A DNA stretch of 54,765 nt from Bacteroidales bacterium (GTDB lineage: Bacteria; Bacteroidota; Bacteroidia; Bacteroidales; UBA932), in contig JAFSBV010000011.1 of the NCBI GenBank assembly GCA_017437125.1, forward strand, positions 1 through 54,765, written 5' to 3'. Both the position numbers and the translations under genes were made by a program. Numbering within the stretch: position 1 is the stretch's first letter; each line of letters opens with the position of its first letter. Under the pieces are notes generated by a model. It ran no database searches and was not told where the DNA came from. It saw only the letters and a list, made by a program, of their open reading frames with translations. Positions 1 through 8,129 of the stretch are shown here, in pieces.

Positions 1-1
1 C

Positions 2-259
2 TATACCGCCATCGTTGCTCCGGCCAAGTATGCGACTACTGACAAATTAATGACCTTCACCGTTGACGGACAGGAAATGACCGTCCTTGCTACGACACCC
101 AAGCTGACCAACGGCCTTAATGCAGGCTTGCACTATAGCTTTAACCTCATGGTGGGTAAGGATGCTGTGACCATTAGCAGCGTCAACGTAACTCCTTGGG
201 CGAAGAAGGAGATTGATGGCGGTGTGGCGGAAGAAGAGGAAGCTGGTGACATTCTGTAA
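2..259 (+). CDS. Fimbrillin-family protein, C-terminal fragment (cut by window edge)
   Basis: The reading frame is open from the first bases of the window (codons start at nt 2) to TAA at 257-259, so only the last 85 residues are seen. The segment LHYSFNLMVGKDAVTISSV followed by a Trp-containing tail matches the end of the next gene (KHYTFVLKVGKDKVTLTP), which places it in the Mfa-like/fimbrillin group. These proteins are known as secreted lipoproteins of Bacteroidales that form or cap fimbriae after processing at the surface. The tail ends in a Glu-rich stretch (EEEEAGD). The true start lies outside the window. The internal ATG at 50 is not a credible start because homology-like sequence continues upstream of it. 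Confidence 0.7.
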   Translation, partial: YTAIVAPAKYATTDKLMTFTVDGQEMTVLATTPKLTNGLNAGLHYSFNLMVGKDAVTISSVNVTPWAKKEIDGGVAEEEEAGDIL

Positions 260-419
260 GATCCGGAGATGACGGGAAAGTTCTTTGACATACTGGAACG
301 AAAAGATTTGCATTTATCAGTTCTGCGGAATTTCGTTTTCAGTAGGTCATATGAGAATGTACATCTCATCCGTATATTTGCTCGTTTTACGGATGGAGGA
401 TGATAAAATGAGCACCTTG

Positions 420-444
420 TCCGTAAAACAGGCGTTTTTACGGA
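420..444. promoter_or_regulatory. Inverted repeat upstream of a fimbrillin gene
   Basis: Perfect 9-bp arms TCCGTAAAA (420-428) and TTTTACGGA (436-444) flank a 7-nt loop. A further direct copy of the right arm, GTTTTACGGATGG, lies at 384-396. There is no T-run after the hairpin, so it is not a classical terminator. It sits about 33 bp before the start of the 477 gene and could be an operator or an mRNA structure; the role is inferred only from position. The rest of the 260-476 gap shows nothing I can name. Confidence 0.4.
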
Positions 445-476
445 TGGGAAATGGGAACGATTGAAAATTAAATAAT

Positions 477-1310
477 ATGATAAACAGGAAATATATCTAT
501 GCAGTCATAGCCCTGTTGACATCGGGCTTCACTGCTTGCCAGCTGGAGGATGACTTTATTCCGCAGGAACAGGAACAAGTGCTCCGCATTGCCACACGTA
601 GCACATCTGATGAGAGTGCGGCAGAGGCTTTTACCGATGATTTCACGCTGGAGTTGTGGAGTACCACTGATAATGCAAAGTACGAAACCCATTTGATGAC
701 CTACACTGATGGCACGGGGTGGAATACCGTAAAGTCAAGTATTCTCCCTGCTAACGCCCTTGCTTACAAAGGTAGCTCTGTGACAGACATTTCTTACACG
801 GACAAGTGGAACTATACTGTAAATCTGCAACTTGACCAAAGTGATGCCACCAAACTGGCAGATGCAGATGTGATGATAGCCACAGGCAGTGCTAATGCTG
901 AATATCCGCTTGATTTGAACTTTCAGCACTATTATGCAAAAGTGACATTCAATGTTGAGTTAGCCTCAGAATTCAATCCAGAGACAGATGTAATTTCCAG
1001 ATTCGATGTAGTAACATGTGATGGAGATTATGTGAAACCTTATGTAGATGGTAATAGTTATACCGCAGTTATTCCTGCGAATCCCTATTTCAAGGCAGGG
1101 GTGCATTTTGCATTGGTTACGATTAATGGGGAAAAGCTTGAAGTAGAGATTCCGGATGAATATGCAAACCCCAATGGATCTTTCGTTGCTGGCAAGCACT
1201 ACACTTTCGTCCTCAAGGTGGGTAAGGATAAGGTGACACTGACACCAACGACTACAGATACCGATTTCCCTGGTGGATGGAATAATGATTCAGAAGTGGA
1301 CTTAAAGTAA
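477..1310 (+). CDS. Fimbrillin-family lipoprotein
   Basis: A 277-residue secreted lipoprotein. Residues 1-21 form a signal peptide with a hydrophobic core (AVIALLTSGFTAC) and a lipobox cysteine at about residue 21. The mature N-terminus is acidic and is followed by LRIATRS, a beta-strand plus arginine typical of fimbrillins processed after Arg. The C-terminal half holds YTAVIPANPYFKAG and HYTFVLKVGKDKVTLTP, the repeated beta-sandwich ending of the Mfa-like/fimbrillin family. The family builds or anchors surface fimbriae; which role applies here cannot be told. It lies in a run of three same-strand fimbrillin genes, with only 15 nt to the next, so the two complete genes probably share a transcript. 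The end of the preceding partial gene has the same terminal motif. Confidence 0.75.
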   Translation: MINRKYIYAVIALLTSGFTACQLEDDFIPQEQEQVLRIATRSTSDESAAEAFTDDFTLELWSTTDNAKYETHLMTYTDGTGWNTVKSSILPANALAYKGSSVTDISYTDKWNYTVNLQLDQSDATKLADADVMIATGSANAEYPLDLNFQHYYAKVTFNVELASEFNPETDVISRFDVVTCDGDYVKPYVDGNSYTAVIPANPYFKAGVHFALVTINGEKLEVEIPDEYANPNGSFVAGKHYTFVLKVGKDKVTLTPTTTDTDFPGGWNNDSEVDLK

Positions 1311-1325
1311 TAGGAGGACTAGAAA

Positions 1326-2114
1326 ATGAGAAAGATATTTCAATATATATTGATGGCTGTTGCCGTGGTAGTAACAGCTTCGTGCAGCAACGAGTTGGAT
1401 GAGGCATTACAGCCTGCGAACAACGGCTCCTTGCAGTTCGTGGTGAGTGATTTCCCCATGTTTGGTGAGGGTACACAGACTCGTGTCATCGGAACACAAG
1501 ATGAGGGAAAAACCGCGTGGGAAAATGGTGATCAGATTCTTGTCACCTTGACTTCACAAAAGTATGGTGAGCAGGCGGTTGCACTTACCTACAACGGCTC
1601 TTCGTGGAGCACAGAAGCAAGCCTATCTTACCTCGATAATGAGACACCTGCCGTCAGTGCCATCTATGCTCCGTGCTACGAAGTTACGGAAGAGGGCGCG
1701 ATGCAGTTAAGAAGCGGTATGCAGCCCGGAATGACAGAGTATATTCCTGCGAATTGCAGCTTTGCAAATGATGCTGTCAGCATCAACTTCGCTGAAGTGA
1801 CACGCAATTACAGCCGTCTGCGTATTGTCGCAGATGCAGGCCAGGAACTGACCGTAGTCACAACGGACTTCACTCCGGCAGGAGCGACCGAGGCTGCAAC
1901 ATCGTCATACACCCTCACCACTGACAACAACGGCAATGCCTTCCTTTATGGGACTTTTGCAGAAGGAGCAACTGTAAGCGTGAAGCATGGCGATGTGCCC
2001 CTTATAGACTATGCCTTCACCTCCGGGAATAATCCCGGCGGCACAGAGTCAGGCAAAAGTTATGCACTGGATGCACGACCTGTCATTGATGGCACTTCGG
2101 GTGGGGTGGCTTAG
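1326..2114 (+). CDS. Fimbrillin-family lipoprotein
   Basis: A 262-residue lipoprotein. The signal peptide contains ILMAVAVVVTASCSN with the acylated Cys at about residue 20. It continues with an acidic linker and LQFVVSDFPMFG and TQTRVIG, the N-terminal strand and Arg region seen in fimbrillin-type proteins, and later GDQILVTLT, a motif frequent in Mfa-like/fimbrillin N-domains. It starts 15 nt after the preceding fimbrillin gene, with GGAGG just upstream (1313-1317), so it is translated from the same mRNA. Its TAG stop (2112-2114) overlaps the TAA stop of the convergent gene at 2111-2113. No terminator can therefore sit between them, and each transcript must run into the other gene. Its function within a fimbria (stalk, tip or unrelated adhesin) is unknown. 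Confidence 0.7.
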   Translation: MRKIFQYILMAVAVVVTASCSNELDEALQPANNGSLQFVVSDFPMFGEGTQTRVIGTQDEGKTAWENGDQILVTLTSQKYGEQAVALTYNGSSWSTEASLSYLDNETPAVSAIYAPCYEVTEEGAMQLRSGMQPGMTEYIPANCSFANDAVSINFAEVTRNYSRLRIVADAGQELTVVTTDFTPAGATEAATSSYTLTTDNNGNAFLYGTFAEGATVSVKHGDVPLIDYAFTSGNNPGGTESGKSYALDARPVIDGTSGGVA

Positions 2115-3166
2115 TCGAGCAGGTTACTCAATCTTTCTTCCAGCATACTTCCAGGAATCAGCCTGTCTATGATTATTCCTGTCTGGCAGTCGATGAGTAT
2201 GTTGGCAGGTATTCCGTCAAGAGCATATATGTCCCATTCCGGCATGTTCCTGGTCTTGCCTGAAATGACATTCACCCATGCAAGCTCCTCTTCTGCAATA
2301 AATTTCATCCAGTTTCCCGGTTTCGGATCACATGAGACTGCATAGATTTCAAATCCCCTCTCATGATACTTTTCATATGCAGCCTTCATCAAAGGCATCT
2401 GCTCCACACAACCTTCGCACCATGTCGCCCAGAAATCCAGAAGGACATACCTGTTTCCTTTGCGATTGACTACAGAACTGAGAGAAACATTCTTGCCGTC
2501 CAGATCCGGAAACTCCATATCTATGAATGTCGGAATCACCTCACTGCCTTCTATCTGAGGATATACCCGTACCATCCTTTCCAGATAGTCTTTTGTCTCA
2601 GCTGCGAATCCGCTTGATTTCAGATCCTCATCCAAAGTCTCGAAAGATTTTAGAAGATGAGCCGGGTGGACATGGTATGAATTGCTGATCAAATAAAGCC
2701 TGTATGCATCGCCATCTCCTTCGTTCAATTCCTGAAGGGTCAGTGTTTCAATGAGTTTTTTCAGTTCATCATATGAATACTTCGATGCATCAAGGGATGA
2801 TGTCTTTTCACTGAATGCTGCGATTCTGTCGTTCATCGGAGTCCCGATGCCATAGAGCGCCCATGCTTCTTCCACGTCTCCTGAAACCTTTATTGTACCA
2901 GGCTCCAGCAACATGTTATGAAGTTGTATCTCCTGATTGTAATACAGATATACGTGGGTAGGATCAGCGATATCTGACTCAAAGCGGAATACTCCGTCAA
3001 TGGCCTTTGTCGAATCTATGGTCTCGTAACCGTTCCAGGCATCCTGAATATAAACCCATCCTTCTCCTTCCAGGCCGCTGATCGTTCCCTCGATGATGCA
3101 TCTGTCATTGCTGCACGCCGCTAAGGCTATCGCCGCCGCAGCGAAAAATGTGATTCTGTGTCTCAT
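2111..3166 (-). CDS. TlpA-like thioredoxin-fold lipoprotein (DUF4369-type N-domain)
   Basis: A 351-residue periplasm-facing lipoprotein. I chose the ATG at 3166 because it begins a clean signal peptide (RHRITFFAAAAIALAAC, lipobox Cys); the longer 3202 start adds a polar extension. Residues about 20-110 look like the DUF4369 beta-domain (IEGTISGLEGEGWVYI). The C-terminal about 140 residues are an AhpC/TSA-TlpA thioredoxin domain with YVLLDFWATWCEGC and the late cis-Pro region GIPANILID. The CxxC is CEGC. The family carries out thiol reduction or disulfide exchange on envelope proteins; the substrate is unknown. It is the last gene of a three-gene minus-strand set after a related protein (3233-5089) and an outer-membrane barrel, with a 66-nt gap to the former. 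Confidence 0.75.
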   Translation of the reverse strand: MRHRITFFAAAAIALAACSNDRCIIEGTISGLEGEGWVYIQDAWNGYETIDSTKAIDGVFRFESDIADPTHVYLYYNQEIQLHNMLLEPGTIKVSGDVEEAWALYGIGTPMNDRIAAFSEKTSSLDASKYSYDELKKLIETLTLQELNEGDGDAYRLYLISNSYHVHPAHLLKSFETLDEDLKSSGFAAETKDYLERMVRVYPQIEGSEVIPTFIDMEFPDLDGKNVSLSSVVNRKGNRYVLLDFWATWCEGCVEQMPLMKAAYEKYHERGFEIYAVSCDPKPGNWMKFIAEEELAWVNVISGKTRNMPEWDIYALDGIPANILIDCQTGIIIDRLIPGSMLEERLSNLLD

Positions 3167-3232
3167 TTGGTCATCCGTTTCTTTATATGACGCATGAACC
3201 ATCAGAAATGTTGCACAGTTGATGCAAATTTT

Positions 3233-5089
3233 CTATAAGTGCTCCTTAATTGTCTTGATCATAAGCTCATGGTCACGGAACTCGTTGCTGAGGGCGTAGC
3301 TTCCATCCTTCTTTACGAGGACATATGACGGAATGCCGTCGATCTTGAAATCGTCGCAGATATATCTCCATTGCTCGTCATTGAGCCTGTAATGCAGGCC
3401 CTTGATGTCCGGGATCATCTGGAGATATTTGCCCATCGGCGAGGTCTCGTTGGCGATATAGATCCATACGAGATCGTCGCTTGAAAGTTCTGTGGTCTTG
3501 TATGGCTCGTTGTGCTTGATGGCAGAACGGCAAGGGCTGCACCATGTGTTCCAGAAATCCACCAGGACGACCTTTCCCTTATGTGGCGCGATGATGGCCT
3601 CGAAAAGCTTCTCGACAGGCACTCCTGGAGTCTTCTGAATCAGATCGTTTCCGGTTTCCATCGCCTCCAGAGCCCTTTTCTGCATTTCTTCGCACATACG
3701 GAAGAAGAACGGCTCGTCCCATTCACGCATCTCAGCCAACATCTCGTCTGTCAGCTGGCCACCCTCAGCCAGACTGATGCCGATGGCGGCACGGCGGAGA
3801 TATCTGACAATTCCGTATTTCTCCGGATCATCCGACTGGCAGTTCACCTCCATAAGCATATTTGACTCTTCGCTGATCATAAGAAGGGGATCGGTGAGGT
3901 CGAACATATCTGTGACACGGTCAATCTGTTTCCCGGTAATCGGATCAGGTTTGAAATCGATTGGCTCATCATATGATTTGTTGTGAGCCTGTCTGTACAT
4001 GTCTTCCCTGAAGTAATCAGCGAAAGTCAATCCATAGATGCAGGTAAGTTTAGCGTCTGCAATCGCAAGGCTCTTTGCTGCGGGATGACAATCCATTGAT
4101 TCTAATGACTTTACAACCTTATGGTATCCTTCTATGATCTGATCAGTATATTCGTCTGCGCTAAGTGAATAGTCTGATATGGCAGTATAAAAGCTGTAGA
4201 TATTGAGATCAGACATTCCTTTGTCAAGGGGCAGATTGTTGATGCAGTCATAGATGCTTCCGTCGGAATAGAGTGCTTTGACCGGCATTGCAGGCTTTTC
4301 TGTACGGTTACGTGTAGCTGCGAGATAGTCCGTATAGTTCAGATCGCAATAAAGATCTACAGTTTCACCCGGAGCGATGCGGAATGTACCGGCGACAAAA
4401 TCGCCAAATGCTATGAAACCGGAAGTTGTGCCGTACTGCTGGAAAGAGATGCTTCCTGTTCCTGTTTCAGGATCGATCTTCACGCCATATTCTTCCTGCG
4501 AACCGAAGATGCTGTTTATGTAAATGTCAGCATCGGTTCCCAATGATGAATCATAGCCGAGCAGATGGACATTGATCCTTGTTTCCCCCATATCATAAAT
4601 GAAACCGGGGATGTCGGTCTTGCTCTCAGGTGTAGTCCTGATATGCTTGGGAAGGCCTTTTTCATATGCCGTTGCCGGCTTTCCTGTCAGATCCACTCCA
4701 ATAAGCCTCCATGCACCCTCGACATAACCTTCGATAAAGTCGAATTTCTTTGTATCAAGCGGTAATGGCTTGAATTTCAATACGAAAGAAGAATCACCGT
4801 CAGCCGGCATCCACATATAGACATTCGGCTCACATCTCTCGGTTCCTACCATTTCATAGGTCTTTCCGTCAGCAGTCAGATGAGTCTCGGGAACAACGTT
4901 TATCCAATAGCCTGGATGGTTGTATCCTCTCATATGGAGGGTTGTGATGCTGTCAGTCAGCTCGACCTTTTCGATGATGATGGAAGTCGTTGTGGCTGCT
5001 TCCACGGCAGGGAAGTCGATTGTCCTTTCCTTAGGACCGCAGGCTGTCATAGCTATTGCAGCCGCAATGCAGATGATAAGTTTTTTCAT
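3233..5089 (-). CDS. TlpA-like thioredoxin-domain lipoprotein with long N-terminal region
   Basis: A 618-residue lipoprotein. The start at 5089 gives MKKLIICIAAAIAMTACG, an ideal lipoprotein signal with Cys at residue 17; the upstream ATG at 5110 only adds seven residues. The first about 480 residues are a beta-rich then helical region without a motif I recognise. The last about 130 residues form a TlpA/ResA-type thioredoxin domain: VVLVDFWNTWCSPC with active site CSPC, then DGIPSYVLV containing the cis-Pro. Such large two-part proteins are common in Bacteroidales, where they sit next to outer-membrane barrel genes. The likely role is periplasmic thiol chemistry tied to the neighbouring barrel; that link is inference. 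It lies 62 nt downstream of the barrel gene and was probably co-transcribed with it. Confidence 0.72.
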   Translation of the reverse strand: MKKLIICIAAAIAMTACGPKERTIDFPAVEAATTTSIIIEKVELTDSITTLHMRGYNHPGYWINVVPETHLTADGKTYEMVGTERCEPNVYMWMPADGDSSFVLKFKPLPLDTKKFDFIEGYVEGAWRLIGVDLTGKPATAYEKGLPKHIRTTPESKTDIPGFIYDMGETRINVHLLGYDSSLGTDADIYINSIFGSQEEYGVKIDPETGTGSISFQQYGTTSGFIAFGDFVAGTFRIAPGETVDLYCDLNYTDYLAATRNRTEKPAMPVKALYSDGSIYDCINNLPLDKGMSDLNIYSFYTAISDYSLSADEYTDQIIEGYHKVVKSLESMDCHPAAKSLAIADAKLTCIYGLTFADYFREDMYRQAHNKSYDEPIDFKPDPITGKQIDRVTDMFDLTDPLLMISEESNMLMEVNCQSDDPEKYGIVRYLRRAAIGISLAEGGQLTDEMLAEMREWDEPFFFRMCEEMQKRALEAMETGNDLIQKTPGVPVEKLFEAIIAPHKGKVVLVDFWNTWCSPCRSAIKHNEPYKTTELSSDDLVWIYIANETSPMGKYLQMIPDIKGLHYRLNDEQWRYICDDFKIDGIPSYVLVKKDGSYALSNEFRDHELMIKTIKEHL

Positions 5090-5151
5090 ATTTGTTTTGT
5101 CTGTTTTCATATATGACGCAGCAGAAGTGAAAATGTGTCACATGAATGACA

Positions 5152-8058
5152 TCAGAATGCAAGATTCCATGTCGCATCCTGGACAGCCTGGCTCTTCTTG
5201 GCGTTCATCTTGCCGAAATTGAATGAAACACTGAAAAGCACATATCTTCCGAGAACGTTCCTGTATGTGTCCATTATGTACTCGTTGTTTGCGGTACGCT
5301 GAAGATTCCTTGCAGCCTGATTGAGAAGGTCGATTCCCTTCAATGACAGGGTCACGGCCTTTATGCTCTTGCTGATGCTGGCGTTCCAGTTGTACTGAGG
5401 CGCACCGAAGCCGGCGGTATATCCGACATAGAAGTTTGCGTTGAACTTGCTGCTGAACTCCCAGTTGCTTGTGGTGGTGTACATGGCTTCGATACTGTAG
5501 CTGTGCAGCCATGTGTTGGCGTTTGCATCAGGGTCGAGGCTGTACTTTGAAATCTGGTTTCTTCCGTAGGCATGAACAGCAGTGTTGAATCGCTCTATCT
5601 GGTACTTGAGACCGAGATCGACAGCATAATGAAGTGTAGTCATCTTGCTCTCATCGAAACCGCTGGCTCCGGAATAGAACCTGTCACCTTTCGAATTTCC
5701 CCAGAATTCCGACATGAAGTCATTGTAGTCGAACTCCTTGACATCCATGCCCTCAAGCTGTCCTTTAGCCTGATAGCTCGAGCTTGAAGAATATTGTGAA
5801 TTAATATATGTAGAGAACGTCCAGTGCTTTTCCTTGCCGAAAGGCTGATTGTATGTCAGGCTGCCGGCTACGGAGTATGAAGGCTTTCTTGAGTTGACCG
5901 GAACCGAATATCGGATTGCGTTGCTGTCGAACCAGCTTGCCTGCACGATGCTGTTCTGGTTCAGTTGACCGGAGAAGTGGCCGTTTATGAACGAGAAACT
6001 TTCGCGGTTGTTCTTCCTGATGCTTGCACCTACATAGTGCATCATGTATGGCTTGAGGTAAATGTTTCCTGTAGAGATCATCGTCGGATTTCCCAGATTC
6101 AGCATCGGAGTCATCTGGCTGTTCATCGGCTGCTGAGTCGATCCGAAGTAATAGACACTGGAATTGAATGAATCATTGTCATAGTAATAGTCTATCTCAG
6201 GAGCCAGGCTGAAATTCCACTCTCCCTTACCGGCCAAAGTCTCAATACCCAGATTCTTGACATAGTTTATATTCTCGGTTGCATTCGCAGCAATGCCGAA
6301 AGACAGATTGTGGCCCTCAGTGGTGTATTGAGTGCTGATACCGGTAGAAAATTCCTTTGCCTTGTTGTCGGTAATGTTCGTATAATAATCGTTGTATGTG
6401 CCGTCTGTGCCGTTTGAAGCCACATTGTCAGCCCTGTTTGAGGAATATGTGCCTCGTGCATTTATCTGTATCTTCCATTTCTCTCCCAGAGGCTCGACAT
6501 ATCCCAGTCTTGAAAATATGGACATACCTGAAGACTGCTTGTCATAAAGCAATGAGATCAATGATGTTGTCTGTCCGGCTACAGTAGTTGAGTTTTCGCC
6601 ACTCTTTCCTTCACCCCCTGTAAGGTTGAGATATGAGTATAATGAAAGGTTTCGGCCTTGCTTTCCTCCCAGATTCATGAAACCCATGTCAAGACGACCG
6701 GTAGTATTGAGACTCTTGCCTGTATTGAATTTTGCTGAAACCGATCTGTTCAAAGTGTCGGCACCTGAGATGGTGTTGGAGGTGTTCGTGAATGAATTCT
6801 GCTTTGAATTAAAAGAGAATCTCGGCTCGAATGAGAAATAAATCTTGTCTCTCTTGGAATTCTTCATCTCAAGACCGGCAGTAACCGTATGCCCGTCACC
6901 GTTTCCATCGAAGAAACCGTTGGTATGAAGATCGTCGCCGCCGGTTATGAATGATGTACGGGCAGTTTTCTCTTTTGCATCCTTTGCGTTGTATTTGTAT
7001 GATACAGAGACTGTTGAAGGTAAGCCCCTGATCCGGTCTGTATTATAATTCACACCGGCGGTCGCATTTGTAGCAAGACCCTGCTTCTCGTCAAATTCGT
7101 CCATGTCCATGCCATATACATATGCTACGGCTGCACCTGACGCCGTTGGGTCGATCGCATTCTGTCCGTTTGCTATGACCACGACCTGATCCTTCTCACC
7201 ATATGCCGACATCAGGGCATTGGTGTTGAAAAGCGGACCTTTATGGTCGGTAAGTTCATCGCCTGTCTTTGGTGTAAGCGTGTATCCTCCGCCTAACTTT
7301 GCATTTCCGAACATTCCATTCTTATATTCCTCTTTCAGCGCGACATCCATGACTTTTTCCTTGCTGTCATGTGTTTTAATTCCGCTGATTTCCGCCTCTT
7401 CGGTATCCTTGTCTATGACCTTGATCTTGTCAACGATCTTGGCCGGCAGGTTCTTTACCGCCATGCTCGGATCATCGAAGAAGAAAGTCTTTCCACCTAC
7501 AGTTATCTTGTCCACCTGTTCACCGTTGACCGACACTGAACCGTCTTCTCCGACCTCCATTCCAGGCATCTTTTTCAGCAGGTCTTCCAGCATGTCGTTT
7601 TCGCCGACACGGAAAGATGATGCATTGTACTCTATAGTGTCCTTCTTTATTGCAATAGGATTTCCTACAGCTGTAATAGTCGATGCATCAATGAATTCCG
7701 GGTTTTCTTCCAATTTGATTATTCCGAGATCCTGACGATATCCCTTGAATTCATGAACCTTCTTGTAAGGGATATAACCGATCATTTCAGCATTGATTTC
7801 ATATTTTCCCGGCATCACTTCATCCAGCACCACATTTCCCTTGTCATCCGAAATCGAGAAATTTGTGATTGTAGTGTCGCCCTGTGGAATGAGATAAACC
7901 GAAGCGAAGCTTATCGGTTCCGAAGTAGCTGCATCCTGCAATGTCAGCTTTACTTCCAATGTCTGATACTTAGTGTAGTTGTCCAGATTGATGATTACCT
8001 GTGCACGTGAAGAAATGGCGATAATGACCACCATAAATAATAGGATAATGCGTTTCAT
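5152..8058 (-). CDS. Outer-membrane beta-barrel protein with carboxypeptidase-regulatory-like N-domain
   Basis: A 968-residue outer-membrane protein. A signal peptide (IILLFMVVIIAISSRAQ) is followed by a carboxypeptidase D regulatory-like/Ig fold (about residues 25-115; TLQDAATSEPISFASVYLI). Next is a TonB-receptor-like plug region (about 130-220; MLEDLLKKMPGMEVGEDGS, then GGKTFFFDDP). The remainder is a long barrel of alternating aromatic strands ending in FNFGKM... near the C-terminus. It resembles the TonB-dependent-like 'outer membrane beta-barrel family' rather than SusC, which is longer and paired with SusD. Transport specificity is unknown. It has its own -7 box at 8082-8089 and leads the set with two thioredoxin-fold lipoproteins. 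The end of the permease array lies 71 nt upstream, so read-through from it is possible. Confidence 0.8.
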   Translation of the reverse strand: MKRIILLFMVVIIAISSRAQVIINLDNYTKYQTLEVKLTLQDAATSEPISFASVYLIPQGDTTITNFSISDDKGNVVLDEVMPGKYEINAEMIGYIPYKKVHEFKGYRQDLGIIKLEENPEFIDASTITAVGNPIAIKKDTIEYNASSFRVGENDMLEDLLKKMPGMEVGEDGSVSVNGEQVDKITVGGKTFFFDDPSMAVKNLPAKIVDKIKVIDKDTEEAEISGIKTHDSKEKVMDVALKEEYKNGMFGNAKLGGGYTLTPKTGDELTDHKGPLFNTNALMSAYGEKDQVVVIANGQNAIDPTASGAAVAYVYGMDMDEFDEKQGLATNATAGVNYNTDRIRGLPSTVSVSYKYNAKDAKEKTARTSFITGGDDLHTNGFFDGNGDGHTVTAGLEMKNSKRDKIYFSFEPRFSFNSKQNSFTNTSNTISGADTLNRSVSAKFNTGKSLNTTGRLDMGFMNLGGKQGRNLSLYSYLNLTGGEGKSGENSTTVAGQTTSLISLLYDKQSSGMSIFSRLGYVEPLGEKWKIQINARGTYSSNRADNVASNGTDGTYNDYYTNITDNKAKEFSTGISTQYTTEGHNLSFGIAANATENINYVKNLGIETLAGKGEWNFSLAPEIDYYYDNDSFNSSVYYFGSTQQPMNSQMTPMLNLGNPTMISTGNIYLKPYMMHYVGASIRKNNRESFSFINGHFSGQLNQNSIVQASWFDSNAIRYSVPVNSRKPSYSVAGSLTYNQPFGKEKHWTFSTYINSQYSSSSSYQAKGQLEGMDVKEFDYNDFMSEFWGNSKGDRFYSGASGFDESKMTTLHYAVDLGLKYQIERFNTAVHAYGRNQISKYSLDPDANANTWLHSYSIEAMYTTTSNWEFSSKFNANFYVGYTAGFGAPQYNWNASISKSIKAVTLSLKGIDLLNQAARNLQRTANNEYIMDTYRNVLGRYVLFSVSFNFGKMNAKKSQAVQDATWNLAF

Positions 8059-8081
8059 AATTGTTTAGTTCGTTTGTCGTG

Positions 8082-8089
8082 CAAAGATA
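8082..8089 (-). promoter_or_regulatory. Bacteroidetes -7 promoter element for the outer-membrane barrel gene
   Basis: On the minus strand the sequence reads TATCTTTG, matching the Bacteroidetes -7 consensus TAnnTTTG. It lies 24 nt before the start codon at 8058, which leaves a short 5' UTR. A good -33 TTTG is not seen at 19-21 nt upstream, so strength is uncertain. Confidence 0.55.
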
Positions 8090-8129
8090 GCTATAATAAT
8101 AACATTTCCTAAATTATTTCGGAATTATC

